A stretch of 64,000 nucleotides of DNA, from contig CAVNZM010000009.1 in the NCBI GenBank assembly GCA_963693365.1, positions 5,084,001 through 5,148,000 on the forward strand, given 5' to 3'. How positions within the stretch are numbered: the stretch's first letter is position 1; each line of letters opens with the position of its first letter. This document shows positions 27,346 to 41,095 of this stretch, piece after piece. Source of the DNA: Amoebidium appalachense. Lineage: Eukaryota; Ichthyosporea. The notes beneath the pieces are model-generated. The model was not told the DNA's origin and did not search any database. It saw nothing but the letters and a program-made list of their open reading frames with translations. The position numbers and the translations under genes were made by a program.

Positions 27346-28703
27346 TTAAGTAGTGAGTTGGTGAGTGGGCTTTAAAAAGTGTGAATGGGTGTTGCATGCA
27401 GTGAGTGAGTTTTGCAAGCGGTGAGTGAGTTTTGTAAGCTTTGGTATTTTGGTACCGTAAGAGCTTGATTGTTAGACTGCTTGCAGGACACATTAATGGG
27501 AGATCGAGTTGTGGTTCCCGATATGATTGTTCGCAAATGCAACTTTTTTCAGGCCGTCTTTCCCCGTTTGCCTCCCCATTTCGTTTTCCTTGCTCCCTAC
27601 CAAATTGATTAGTAAGTATTCGTGCAGTTTCCCGCAGAATCTTTTTGGTTCCCTTTCCCTACAGGTTTTTTCAGTTTTATTTCGTTTTCCTATCAGGTAT
27701 TTTTAGTTTCATTATCGGAGTGGGGCTTTTATTTCTAATCTTTTCTGGAAGTTGCTTCGAGTTCTTTTACCGCACGACGTGTTCTCTGCACGTTGTATAA
27801 GGTTTTCTTTTCTGATAGGTTCCTTTTTAGCCCTTTCATCTATCAATTGTTTGTTTGTTTGTTTGTTTGTGACTACGATTATTGTTGTTTGTTGGATCTC
27901 CTGCGAAAGTAATTTTTTTGCCCCCTGCTGTTTGCCGAGACTTTTTTGCGCTGTTGGTTGCAGCATTACACGTAACAAAGATCTGCAGTGCCACCCCCTC
28001 ACTGGTTATTCTTGTGTTTAATGTTTATGCATTACCCGGGCAGCAAAAACAAAGCAACCCCGTCATGGCCAACTGTCTTACATTGGCCATTACTATCTTC
28101 GTATGTCAATCATGTGTACAGTAAGTGTGCTTTTCCTACCACCACACATCCTTATCTTGCTGACATATAGCATATCGTATATGCTCGATTCCTGTTTTTG
28201 CCATGCCAACCCACAACAGGAATTCCGTAACCCCTGCTAATCAGTCGCAAACCTATAGAGCCCACGAAGACTTGTCCCTTCCTCTTCCTATGCTGATAAG
28301 TGACATCGATTTGCGTAGTTATTACAGACATGACCGTTTTACGACGCTTTGGTTTTTTGGTTTTTTGTCAACACAAATTCCATACTACCGGTAGCTCCAT
28401 GTTGTGTGCCTACATAACTTCAATTATAGCATCTTCTTGACTGTGTTCCTAAGTGTGTGACTAGCACGTGTTCTTTTGTCGAGGGTGTGTGTGGTTGTGT
28501 CAAGTTGTGGTGTGTAAGTAAAGATGGTGGTGACGGTGGTGGTGTGCGTGTTTGTGTGTTTGGGGGAGGGGGAGTGGGTTTTCTATTTTTCCATCATTCA
28601 TCAACGTTTGCACGTTTATTGCTTCGTGTTATCTTATTTGTTTGGTTTTTTTGGGTCATTTTATTCAGTTTGTTTTGTTTTGTTTTGTTTTTTTTGGGTC
28701 GTG

Positions 28704-28756
<53 letters not shown>

Positions 28757-30396
28757 GGTGGTGTGCGTGTGTGTGTGCGTGGGTCGCCGGGGGGGAGGGG
28801 TTGTTGTTATTAGTGGTGATTCGAAACTATGTAACCAAGGTGTGCAGGGAGGTTATTCCCCCCCCCCCCCCCACCCTCTCCCCCCCAACCCCAATCCAAC
28901 TCAACCGGTACCCAAGGCAATCCACACACACACTCCACCCAATCCGGGCCCCCTCTCCCTCCCTTCCTTCCTCCCCCCTCCCCCCCTCCCCCTTCCCCCC
29001 CCCCCCCCCCCCCCCCCCCCCCTTCTCCCCCTGCCATTCACCACGGTGACTATGTCTGCCCACCCACTGCACCGATTGCCCCCCCCCCCCCCCCTCCCCC
29101 CCCCCCCCCCCCCCCGCGCCCTCCTTCTCCTGGCCAACCCACACACACTCCACCCCACCCGGGCCTCAAATCTTCCACCCCTCCCCCGTTGCCATCCACC
29201 CCATATGTATGAGCTCTGAGTTGGGTGGTTTTTGTAAGCTGTTGATCGATGGTACCCTAAGATACGAATGAGGAGACATGAAAGTGCCTTTGGGACTCTG
29301 GAGTCTCCCTTGGCCATGCTCACATATCATGTCTTCTAACTGACATCAATTGATTGCAATACCTGGCTACTTGGTATAGGTGTTGACACCATATACGCTC
29401 GAATCCGATGTGCCCTTGGCAGCGTCTCACATACACCATACGTACACAAGTGCATGCATATGTATCATACCCGTGTATTACATCTCTTTTGTAACACGGT
29501 CGGCATACATACTGTACAGCGTTGCAGTATGATGCATGATAAGCTCACACATGCCTTCACGACCCACCCCCTTCTTAAACATGCTGGCCCAACCCTCAAG
29601 CTTGTGCAAACACCGCCGTACACGTGTGTGGTGCCATGGGGCGGGCGGGTGGTGGTGCACCGGGGGGGGGGGGGGGGGGGGGGATGGGGAATGTGCCATT
29701 AGCCCGAGAGCTCGCCATGCATGTGTAGGGGGTTTCTTGTCACTGATTGCATGGGTGTGAGTGTTTGGGGGGGGGGGGGGGAGGGTGGTGGGGGGGGGAG
29801 AGGGGGGGGGGGAGGGAGGGGAGTACGAAGGACAGTCACGACGAACAACAAAAAGCAGATGGCGTAGCACACACAAGAGTATGGATGATCATTTTAGTAG
29901 AGCCTATCGTCAGGAGAGGGGTGTGGAGGAGGGGGGTTTCTGTCGTATTCCAAAACACAAAAGGTTAGGGTAGATGGGACATGAGTCAAGAGGGGGGGAG
30001 GGGGGGTTATAATGTTATTGTAGTACGCCGTAACACACGAGTTGGGATACACATTGAAAGTAACCGTTGGGCTTTATGTAAAGGAGATTGGAACAGACCA
30101 AGTGACTCGACCTACGCCAGGTAGTGGCCGTCACTCTTCGTCATTCAATTTAAAAACAGGTAAAATTAAGTCATTTAAAGGCCAATCAGAACTAGCCGAA
30201 TGTGGCTTCTCTTATTATTGAAGCTCTTATTTCTATACCTCCGTGCATACTATACTTTTATGCACATTATGTTTAGAAAATCAATATCCACATAAGGCAC
30301 ACACTAGAAGCACCCACGTAAGAAATGCAGTACACACTAACCGGGGCACTATTCCCATATCACATCGAATCCCACATTTTCACTATCGACGCGATT
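27346..30396. other. Intergenic, no convincing gene
   Basis: 27350-28450 is largely unique, T-rich DNA with short unrelated ORFs. (GTCGTG)n at about 28697-28757 and C runs at 28857-28872, 28996-29023 and 29080-29115 follow. G runs near 29660-29685 and 29767-29830, then unique AT-rich DNA to the glucokinase stop. No protein family or RNA gene was recognised. Confidence 0.6.
28697..28757. repeat. (GTCGTG)n hexanucleotide repeat
   Basis: About ten GTCGTG units following a TTTTG-rich stretch. Confidence 0.9.
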
Positions 30397-32020
30397 TTAC
30401 AACTTGCTGAGCAGGTTGAAAGCAACAAGGTGAGCACCGCGCTCTCCCACGTCATCGACCTTAGCCACATAGATGGGGCACGCCTTGATGGCGGGGGAAA
30501 CACGGCCCTTATCGAACATAGTCTCGACGAACTTCTTATTCTCGACAATCCACGACAGATTCTTAGCGGCAATACCACCAGTGATGTAGAAACCACCGTT
30601 GGGGAGCCACTTGAGCATGGCGTTACCGCACTCTGACGCATATGCCGTGAAGAAAATCTCCATCGCCTGCCGGCAGAGCTCGTCGTTTTCCGAGTTCTTG
30701 GCTACCTCGCCACCCTTGAGAGAGCCTGCAGCTTGAATCTGTAAATCGAGCTCCTACGGTGGGAGAAAACCAAAGGGTCAGTATGTGGTAGGTTGAAGAT
30801 ACGGGTGAGAAGGGTGAGCCCCCTCTGGGGAGGGGGGGGGGGGGGGGGGGAGTTAAAGGGTGTGTGTGGTTGTATGACCACAGGTGGTTAATGTAGGTAA
30901 AATAGGGCAATTCTGGGATAAAGGGAAGTGAAACTGAGCGGGGAGTTGGCTTAGTGGTTCCTTGGGGTTAAGGGGAGGGGGGGCGATGAGAAGCAAACAG
31001 CAGCTGGCACCAAGTGTGCAAGTGTGTGTGTGTGTGTGTGTACGTGTGTGTTTGGGGGCGGGGAGGGGGTGGGGGGGGGGGGGGGGGGGCGCTAGCGCAC
31101 AAGTGAGCAAGAGAGCACGCATCATACCCGACTAGGGCTAGGGAGCCTCAGAGGGAGGGGGGGGGGGGGGGGGGGAGGGGAGGGGGAGGGACTGCCAAAG
31201 AATTGGTGTAAAGCAACAAGGAGAAAAAGCGACTAGGAATGGAGCAAGTGGGAGTCTACAATTCAATATAGGCAGGCAGTGAGGATGAGGGGAGAGAACA
31301 CCAACCTTGTTGACCTTGTCCGGGTGGCGGTTGGACAGGAAGTCGTAGATGGTAGCAATGCCGGGGCCGCTAATCACGCGCTCAACCGACACACGGTGCT
31401 TTTGCGCAAACCGCTTGCGCATGTAACCGAGAAGCTCGTACTCAAGGTCGTCGCGGGGGGCGAAATCGGTGTGCCCACCCTCAGTAGCCCAGCACACATA
31501 GTCTTCTGCGGCGGGATCCTTCGACAGGAAACATTCACCAAGACCGGTACCAGCACCGATGGTGGCAACAACACCACCCTCCACGGGGGGGGACATCGTT
31601 CAGAACGGCACATTCGTCGTTGCGGAGAGTGAGCAGGCCATAACCCATGGCAGTGAAGTCATTCACGAGGAGCACACGGGCAATGTTCAGGTCCTTCTCA
31701 AGACGCTTACCGTCAATGAACCAACCGGATGCGATGTTTGTGAAGTTAACCGTGTTGTCGAGAATGGGGCCTGCACAGGCGAGGCAGGCTACCTTTGGCC
31801 TTTCGGTGATACCGGCCTCCTTCATTGCCTCCTCAACGAACAGTTTCATGACTGAAACGAAGTCGAAATGTTGTTCATTCAGGTACTTTTTGTCGAACTT
31901 CAGAGTGCCCGGGGCGCACTCGCCACGCTTGGGCTTCTTAGCGCCCTGTGGGATCTCCCACAAAGCAAGGCGGGTGTTTGTGCCACCGCAGTCACCAACG
32001 ATAACGTATGTGGAAGCCAT
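30397..32020 (-). CDS. GLK: Bacterial-type glucokinase, two exons, one apparent frameshift
   Basis: Exon 1 (32020-31306) starts MASTYVIVGDCGGTNTRLAL, the phosphate-1 loop of the ROK/Glk fold. It continues with VNDFTAMGYGLL (catalytic Asp), TIGAGTGLG (phosphate 2), EGGHTDFAPRDDLEYELLGY (sugar-binding Glu/His) and RVISGPGIATIYDFL. Exon 2 (30753-30397, acceptor CACCGTAG) has the adenosine motif ITGGIAAKNLSWI and ends NLLSKL, stop. With one base removed from an eight-C run at about 31588-31595 the protein is 356 aa, normal for group-A glucokinases; as written the frame breaks after LNDVPP. It phosphorylates glucose with ATP in glycolysis. This class is typical of bacteria, cyanobacteria and several protists, not of animals or fungi, so ancient transfer is likely. 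Confidence 0.95.
30754..31305 (-). repeat. Glucokinase intron
   Basis: Sense donor AAG|GTTGGT, acceptor CCGTAG. Contains G runs (30831-30850, 31070-31089, 31159-31176) and (GT)n at 31019-31040 on the + strand, so poly-C and (CA)n on the sense strand. Confidence 0.85.
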
Positions 32021-32133
32021 TTTGCTAGTGTTGTGTTGTCAGCTGAAACTGAAAAAACTGCCGGGAGAAAACTGGCGAGCGTTTGCAAGTCTTGGCACTT
32101 CTACAAAACTGGCAATCATGAGCCAGAAAGCGG

Positions 32134-32141
32134 TTTATATA
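32134..32141 (-). promoter_or_regulatory. TATA box candidate for glucokinase
   Basis: TATATAAA on the minus strand, 114 bp upstream of the ATG at 32020, in unique non-repetitive DNA. The position would give a 5' UTR of roughly 80-90 nt. Sequence match only. Confidence 0.4.
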
Positions 32142-33822
32142 CTGATTGCTGGGGAACGCAGGGCTAAGCGAAGCAACGAGGAATGTTAAAGAATATTCGG
32201 GTCCATTCTTTTCTTTGCATCTATTCGTATGAACATGTTTTGATTCACTATAAGAATTAAGAGTATAATATGATTCCATTACTGCTTTACTTTTCTTTTT
32301 CACTTTTGGAGGTACATATATGCCCATATTTGAGCCACTTTTTCTGACACTTCATCGATGAAACGATTTGATTGGAAAGCTCCCAAGGCCAATCAAATCA
32401 ACCTAGAGCCAAAAAGCGTGCGCTCATTGGATGGTAAAGGAGATGGGGGTTCCAAACTGCCCCACACTAGCAAACATTTACAGGCCACATGAGCTTTAAG
32501 AACTGCATATTTTTTCGCATTTGAAGTTTGCTCCTTATTTTTCTTTAACTAAACAGATCTGTTCTAGAAGAACGTCGGTTGTTTCAAAGAAGCCACGGGT
32601 TAACCGTTAACCCACAAAACCGAGGTTTTAGTCTTCTTTCTTTGTCCATATTTAGAAGTAGCTACAACCAATCAGCAAAACTTCGTAGAAGTTCGTACCA
32701 TTTTTGGATAAAGTCTACAAAGTGCGGATCTGATTGGCTACGACTTGTCCAATCCAAGGTAAAGCAAAGTGGCGCACAGTGACCCACCACCGTGATCATG
32801 TGCGAGTGTTCAAAGCTTCAACCATTTTTCTCATATACATACGGAGTCGACACCCAATTAGGCACACAACACGCCCAGCCCATACTTCCCCCTGGAAGCT
32901 TCCCTCCCCTCCCCAGAGCCTCCCTTAACCATGGAAAGTTCATCCCCTCCCCTTGTGAGATCATCCCCCTGTCTAGACTGAGTTCCCACATGTATGTAGC
33001 GGGGACGTATTCCACATCATTTATTTCACGACAACTGCATTCAGCTCCGAAAGCTTTCCCCTGTAGGGCATTGACCCGAGGATGAATTTAATTCCACATG
33101 CATGTGCATACACATACTCAGTGTAGCATGCTCACCACACACGCTGGAGTATTTCACCACTCCACACTCACGAGAGCGCACGCCTTTGGCTTGCCACATG
33201 CACCCAAATAAAGAAAGCATCGTAAACCGTTTGTACATTAGGACATGTATCCGGCGGAGAGTGCCTTACAAAAGTATATGTCTTCAAGCTTCGCAGGTTA
33301 GTGGTTCATAGAGTCTGCAAATGACTCTGAATCGAACGGTACCCACTCTATTGTTACCACTATGATTCAACCATTGTTGTTGCAGCCCAAACTCTCATAT
33401 ACCCATCGGCCTGAGCACAGCTTGTTTTGCAAGGACACAACCAAGCGCACAGACGTTCACGTACGCACGTGCACACAGCACAAATTCAACGTTTCACCTG
33501 TCACCGACAATACATCCTGTACTATGCACACACCTCACATGCACACGTGAACTTCAGTTTGGAGGCATCGACTCACTTGAAATAAAGTCTATAATGAGCG
33601 ATGTTGAAGGAATGTGGGGAGTTGAGCCCCCCTTTCCGGGGAGAGAATTGCCAAACTTTGGAAAAGTCCCCCTCCCCCCCTCCCCCCCTCCCCCCCTTCC
33701 TCCCTCCTCCCCCTCACCCCCCGGCCCTCCACCCGGCCCCTCAAAAAAGACTCTAGCATACACACACACACTGACACACACACACGCACGCACGCACGCA
33801 CGCATGCACGCATGCACGCACG

Positions 33823-33913
<91 letters not shown>

Positions 33914-33988
33914 CCTACTTCTCTTCGACTACTACTGAGCCAACTCCAACAACCTTTCAAGCAAATAAAAGCGTAAACCTTGCCTTGC

Positions 33989-34036
<48 letters not shown>

Positions 34037-34462
34037 GGGGGGGGGCTGGACTCGAATGGATTGGTATTATATCATTAGTGAGTAAGTTATTAGTAAGTAA
34101 GCTGTTCAGTGAATTTCCACAGTCACAAGATATTACAATATATTCCCGCCTATGGCCTCCATCCCTAACATGTGTAGGAATGTAAGGCTTGGCCAAAAAC
34201 ACGTCTGTTAACCAAACCTCTAACTAAATATGACATCCTCCTTTTCCCAACTTTCATCCTTTCCTCACCAGCCCGCCCTCTCCCTCCGTCCACCCCCGCA
34301 CAAACACACACGTACGATTTACTGGCCGCCACACGCGCGTGCACACATACACAAACACACACACATGCACACACAAACACACACACACACTGCCACACAC
34401 AGCCAAACACACACACATAAACAGACACAGACACACACACACACGCATACATACACACACCG

Positions 34463-34514
<52 letters not shown>

Positions 34515-34532
34515 ACACACACACACACAGAT

Positions 34533-34572
<40 letters not shown>

Positions 34573-34597
34573 ACACACACACACAGATGACACACAC

Positions 34598-34636
<39 letters not shown>

Positions 34637-35709
34637 CACACATGCACACACATGCACACACACACACACACACACCCCTTGCCCCTGCTCTCGCTGCCCA
34701 ATTGCAACTCCACCCCCATCCCCCACCCACCCAACACATATGACCCAAACCCCTCCCCCCGTCTCCCCCCGCGCACTCTTCCCCCCACCATTTCTACTCG
34801 GGGCAGGCAGATGGATTAAATGCACTAAGGGTTTTTAAATTTTGAAACGGGGAGGCCCTGGGGTGGTAATAAGTTGTGGTGGGGGGAGGGGGGAGGGGGG
34901 GGGGGGGGGGGGGGGAGGGGCCGGGGGAAGGGGTACCGGGGGTGGGGGTAGGGGGGGGGGAGAGGGGGGACCCACCACCCGGCCGAGCGGGCGGGTCACC
35001 CCCCTCCCCCCCCCCCCCTGGTGAATCCCTCACCCCCCCCCCCCCTACCCCCACCCCCGGTACCCCTTCCCCCCCCCCTCCCCCTCCCCCCCCTCCCCCC
35101 CTCAACCCCTCCATACTAACATATCTGATTGTATATTGGTATGAACTCGGAAACATGATGGCATCGACACCTTCTCTACATCCTTTACTATGAATTGGTA
35201 TCAATAATCAGGCCCTGGGTCAATGGTACTTAATAAAATGCGAGGCATTCTCTCCCCCCCTCCCCCCTCCCCTCCCCTCCCAACCAGGCCCGTGGGGACG
35301 TCCTCCCCTCTCTACGCCCCTAAGGATCTCAAGCTCATAAGGAGACCACAATTGCTCGTTGCTCATGACCACTGACTTACCCGACCATGATGTACAGTAA
35401 AGTATACATGCACACGCAGACACACACGCGCGTGCCCGCGGAGTCCTGCATGCTCACAGACTGCCGCGCGGCAGTAATGCATGCTAGTCTCTGTGGTGGC
35501 ACATAATTGTCAATAATGATGCGTGCGCACACACGTATGCGTGGCACACATTCTGGATCCCTTTTCTCTCTCTTACTGATTGAGTTTCCCCTTACTCTCT
35601 CTCCCTCCCTCCCTCCCCCCCCCCCCCCCCCCCCCCCCCCCCACCCACCCACACACACCCCACCCGCCACCACCCGGGCCACCACCACCGTCCTCTCTTT
35701 CGCTCTTTA

Positions 35710-35744
<35 letters not shown>

Positions 35745-36418
35745 ACCCCCCCCCTAATTAATTGTCTAGCGCAACTTCACCCATGCATCATGCATCACCC
35801 ATGCATCATGCACCATCATGATACACCATCACCAACAACAGAAACACACACACACACATACTGTGGCAATGCAACACACATGCAACGGAAGGCACATGCG
35901 TATGCAAATTTGTGCCAGAGAATTTTAAAAGACTCTCGCTGACATCACACATACAGCAAACACACACACGCACACACACAAACACACACAGACAAACACG
36001 CACTGAGGCACAGACGTGCGCCGTGACACACACACACACACGTGAGATGCCATGTATTTTCACACATGCTAAGCCCAATGCGTCCACACAGCTTGCACAT
36101 GTTGCACCGGACGTTTGCTGACACAATGTCAGGCCACTATGGTGATATTGGCAATGCCGAAAGCCCACCTTCCTTACGGCCCCATACACACACGGTCCCA
36201 CGTCTATGTACATGGCACAAAAGTCGCAGAAGGGGGGCTCCCAGTGACATGTTGTGCATGATGGCTCTGCCCCACACATACAAGCTACTTCCCCACTTGC
36301 CCACATATTCCACCTTCCAAAGTATTACTCCTTTGATCCACCTACCCCACGCTCATAACCACCAAGCGATTCCCACACCCTCCCACCCATTTCACCACCA
36401 ATATTCAACTCCCCCCTC

Positions 36419-36474
<56 letters not shown>

Positions 36475-37406
36475 CCCGCCCGCCCCTGGCCATCTACCCA
36501 CGAAAGAAAGAACTTCTGAGCTCGAGTACAAACTTAAACTATTGAATGTTCCGTGTTGGTGATGGTGGTTGATGAGAGGGGGGACTTGGGGGGGGGGGGG
36601 GGGGGAGGCGAGCCTCCCAGAAACATTGAGAGGCCCTGGCCGGGGGGTGCGCAGCCGCGGCCGGCAGGGAGGCTCCCGTCGGACTCCCCGCACGGGGGGG
36701 GGGGGGGGGGGGGGGGGCGGGGGCCGGGGGGTGGGGGGTGGGGGGTGGGGGGTGGGGGGGGTGAGGGATTCACCACCCCACCACAGAGGTGGAGGGGAGG
36801 GGGGGGGAGGGGGGAGGGGACCCACCACCCCGGCATTCATGACTTGGGGAAAGGGGAGAGGGGGGGGGAGGACCCCACCACCAGGGGGGACCTCATTACT
36901 TACTACTGCCCACCCCCCTTTCCCGTGCCCTGAACACCACCACACACAAACACACATGATGATGCCACCACCACGGGTACCATACACACAGTCACACACC
37001 GTGCCCGTGACACGGAAACGTTAACAGGCACACACACGTGACCCCACACATGTACACGCACACACGCCCTGCGGCTGACACACACACCCGCGCACACATG
37101 TCGACGTAAAAACAGTCTCACACACACACGTACACACAAACAAATTTTCAGACAAACACACAACACACATATCTACACGTTCCACCCACCCACCCACACT
37201 CACCTATCCACGTGCACCCACTCACACCCACCGCCTAGCCACTCACACCCACCCGCCTAGCCACTCACACTCCACCCGCCTAGCCACTCACACCCACCCG
37301 GCGGCCACCCACACACCCACACACACATGCTCCACTACATGTATGCCTCCGGCCCAACACCACATGTAAAGCCACGTCATGACATGCCTGCGTGCGACAT
37401 GCAGAG

Positions 37407-37466
<60 letters not shown>

Positions 37467-37743
37467 GCACGGCATTTGATAAAAAACACACCCATGGATA
37501 CGTCTGCACACATATAAACGGTGCACTGGCATAGAAAGCACCCATGCCACAGACAGGGGACATCTTTATTAAGAGGGTACGTTCTGACAATGTTTCGATT
37601 GGTGAAACAGCCAGAATAAAATATTTCATTCACTTCTTACTACACCTTAGCCACTAATTCATTGGCGTATACTCGAACACACACACACAAGCATGTGCGC
37701 ACATGCACGAGCACATGTGCGCGTGCTACTTGCTCACTCGTAT

Positions 37744-37790
<47 letters not shown>

Positions 37791-38167
37791 CGCTCGCCCC
37801 TCCCCCCCTTCCCCCCCCCAAACACACACACACGCAACCACAATCGCCCCCCCGGCCTCTGTAGCAAGCACACACCAAAAGACACCACGTGTACCTATGC
37901 TTACATCCTTTCCTCCACGCGCCTTGAAAAAGAGGAGGCGAAAAACCACGGAGACTGAAGAGATTACAGGAGAGTAAGAGAAAGGGGCTGATATCTACAC
38001 GGATGTATTTGCTACATTTCATACATGACTCATGATCACGTTAAAGTTTCGTGCGAGATCAATATCAATTGATTCCCGTGAGATCCTACAAGCCCCGTGG
38101 TGTTAAAGCTCAATGTGGCTCCTGCCCCTCAGTCTTGACGTGACTTTGACCCAATTGGCATACGGCA
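32142..38167. other. Intergenic region rich in (CA)n, poly-C and G-rich palindrome
   Basis: 32150-33560 is unique DNA with several ATTGG/CCAAT motifs but no sizeable coding frame. (CGCA)n and (CA)n occupy 33760-33912; (GT)n and a G run lie at 33994-34045; degenerate (CA)n fills 34300-34675. A large palindrome sits at 34923-35073 and related G-rich sequence with GTGAGGGATTCACC at 36760-36775. C runs lie at 35618-35641, 35711-35753, 36420-36473 and 37746-37788; (CA)n at 37410-37464. A 30-bp repeat with CCGCCTAGCCACTCACACC recurs at 37230-37300. No gene recognised. Confidence 0.6.
34923..35073. repeat. Large G/C palindrome, 33-bp perfect arms
   Basis: 34923-34955 (GGGGGAAGGGGTACCGGGGG... ) is the exact reverse complement of 35041-35073, and flanking G and C runs extend the pairing. 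The 85-bp spacer contains CCGGCCGAGCGGGCGGGT and GGTGAATCCCTCAC. Confidence 0.9.
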
Positions 38168-38480
38168 TTAGAAGTTATCCATCAATGATTGGACGGCGTC
38201 GGTGAATCGGGGTGATTTGATTGGTGTGCCGGGCGTGTAGAATGCATTGCATGCCATGTCGATGTACAGCCCGTGTAGCCGCCTGAAAAACTGCAAACAA
38301 GAGCCCATAGGTGAGAAAAGCGTTTGAAGACGCCAGTGCATACCCTCCCTCCCTCCCTCCCTCTCTCCCCTCCCTCCCTCCCCTCCCCCCCCCCCCCCCC
38401 CCCGCCCCGAAAGCATGCACACCTGCACAGAACAACAACAAAAAGTGAAAACAAAAAAAAAAGGAAAGTCAGAAATAAAG

Positions 38481-38556
<76 letters not shown>

Positions 38557-38742
38557 GAAAGAAAAAGAGAGAGAGAGAGAGAGAGGGAAAAGGAAAAGAG
38601 AGAAAACACCCCCAAGCCAAAGCACTGAAAAACACCCCTTGCCTTGGCCCATGCACCACAACCGATCTGTATTCCGTCAATGTTAAGATGCTGGCCGTAA
38701 GGACGACAGAAAGAGTCACCTTATGTGTGTTTGTGTGTGTGC

Positions 38743-38797
<55 letters not shown>

Positions 38798-38803
38798 CCC
38801 CTC

Positions 38804-38836
<33 letters not shown>

Positions 38837-39179
38837 AGCCCCCCCCCCCCTCCCCCCCCCCCCCTCTCTCTCTCTGTGTGTGCGCGCGTGCGTGTGCATG
38901 CACACACACTCCTTCTCAGCAAGATGTGTTCATGCATCCGTCACTCTCTCCCCTCCCCCCCCCCCCTCCCCCCCCCCCCACACACCCCTCCCCCCCCCCC
39001 CACACACACACCCCCTCTCTCCCCTCCCTTCTCTCTTGCTGCTTGTGTGCATGTGCGCACACGCCTGTGTGTGCCCAGATGTGTGTATCTGCGTGCGCAC
39101 ACTCGCACGTGTGGGTGTTTTGGTGTGCCTGTGTATATCTGTTTGGGAGAGCGCTCGTGCGAGCGCGCGCATGCGTGTC

Positions 39180-39216
<37 letters not shown>

Positions 39217-39253
39217 GTGGGGGAGGGGGGGCCCGGGGGGGCTTTGGGGGGCT

Positions 39254-39291
<38 letters not shown>

Positions 39292-39402
39292 TATACGTTT
39301 TTCATTTTTGAAGATGCGTCGAAATCGTCCAGCACAGCCACAAACTTGACTTTAGTGTTTGTCATGTAGCCGTATCTGCATGCCAATACAGTGGGTGAGA
39401 AC

Positions 39403-39456
<54 letters not shown>

Positions 39457-39934
39457 GTGTGTGTGTGGTGGTGGTGGTGGTGGTGGGGGGGGGGGGGGGG
39501 GAGGATGGTGGTGGTGGTGGTGGGGGGAGGGGTTAGGAGGGGTAGGGGTGGGGGGGGGAGGGGGGGGGGGGGGGGTGAAATACAAGTGGTGTGTTGGAAT
39601 CTGCAGCAGTGTGAGCGTGTAAAAGTTCTAAAGAGGGTTCGAAAAGTTGATTGTCCCCACCCCACCTCTTCCGTTCCTCTCCCTTGCTTCTTCCCCCCCC
39701 CCCCCCCCCCCCCTCCCCCCCCCCTCCCCCCCCCCCCCCCCCCCCCGTGGTGTTGGTGCATATGCGTGCGCGTGCGCGTATGTGCTGGTAGTGGTGGGGT
39801 GGGGGGAGGGGGGGGGGGGGGGGAGGGGCAGAGAATGCGGAACACGGTGCAAGTACAGCCACACGATAACTGATAAGTAAATACAGTGCAGGGCGCATGC
39901 AAAAGCAAATATGTATGAAAAACCAGTGGATCCC

Positions 39935-40016
<82 letters not shown>

Positions 40017-40477
40017 GAGAGGGAGGGCAGGGGCGCGGGGAGTTCAAAGGGTAGCTTCATGTAGAACAGATACGGCGGTTTGGGAGGGAGGGCGACGGCG
40101 GGGTGGGTGGGGGGGGGGGGGGGAGGGGGGGGGGGGGACCTACACATTATACTCTTCGGCTGGTGCTAGCAAACCCAAATACATGTCGGGCGAGTCTGTG
40201 CAAATCACACGGTCAATATTGTTTGACATAGTACCCCTGCCCCCTCCCCCCTCCCCCCTCCCCCCCCCTCCCCCCGCCAGCAGCCGGCCCCCACCCATCC
40301 CGCCAGCATCAACATAAAGTTGGGAAAGGCCAATACGTTGATAAATCCACCATAAGCACCATCTGTTAGCAGACAGGGCAAATGGAGCCCTTTTAACAAA
40401 AACTTCATAATTCCTATGCATACATTCTACACAACACACACACACACACGGAGACAGGAGAGGAGGAGGAGGGGGGG

Positions 40478-40513
<36 letters not shown>

Positions 40514-40744
40514 GGACGGAGGATGAGACAGTGAAAAAAAAAAAGACAGACTTGTGCCCGTGCCCGAATAAGAGTATACATGCGCACACCTGCACCTAAT
40601 ACACACACACATTTACGTAATGGTTGTTGTACAGTATAAAAAGGAGGTGGAGATGTGTGCGTGTATGTGTTTCTGCTGAGGTCTTCTGGTCGGACTAGTG
40701 TCTGAGTGTGGGTGTGCATGTGTGTGCTGGCACGGGGGGGGGAG

Positions 40745-40784
<40 letters not shown>

Positions 40785-41041
40785 AGGGAAGGGGAGGGCG
40801 GTGTGCGGGTGTGTGTTCGGGGGAAAGGGGGGAGGGGGGGATGCATCGGAAGGCAAGGGCTGAGGCAGCGGGGGAAAAGTGGGTGCGGAACACGTGGTGG
40901 TGGTGGTGGTGGTGGGGGGGGGGGGGGGGGGGGGAAGAGAGAAAGAGAAATAAAGCTTGCACGGAGAAAGCGGAGAAAAGGTAAGGGGGTGGGAGGGATG
41001 AGGGGGGATGCACATGGAAACCCTCCACCCGTCTTACCCTC

Positions 41042-41095
<54 letters not shown>

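Noticed and set aside
26426-27493. 355-codon minus-strand ORF rich in ACTxPTDPTHCLH repeats
   Set aside because: It is the 29-31 bp minisatellite read in frame; no start or splice context and no unique sequence of its own.
30325-30636. 103-codon + strand ORF
   Set aside because: Antisense shadow of glucokinase exon 2.
32142-33560. CCAAT-type motifs and short ORFs near glucokinase
   Set aside because: Too common and too short to claim a promoter or gene beyond the TATA candidate.
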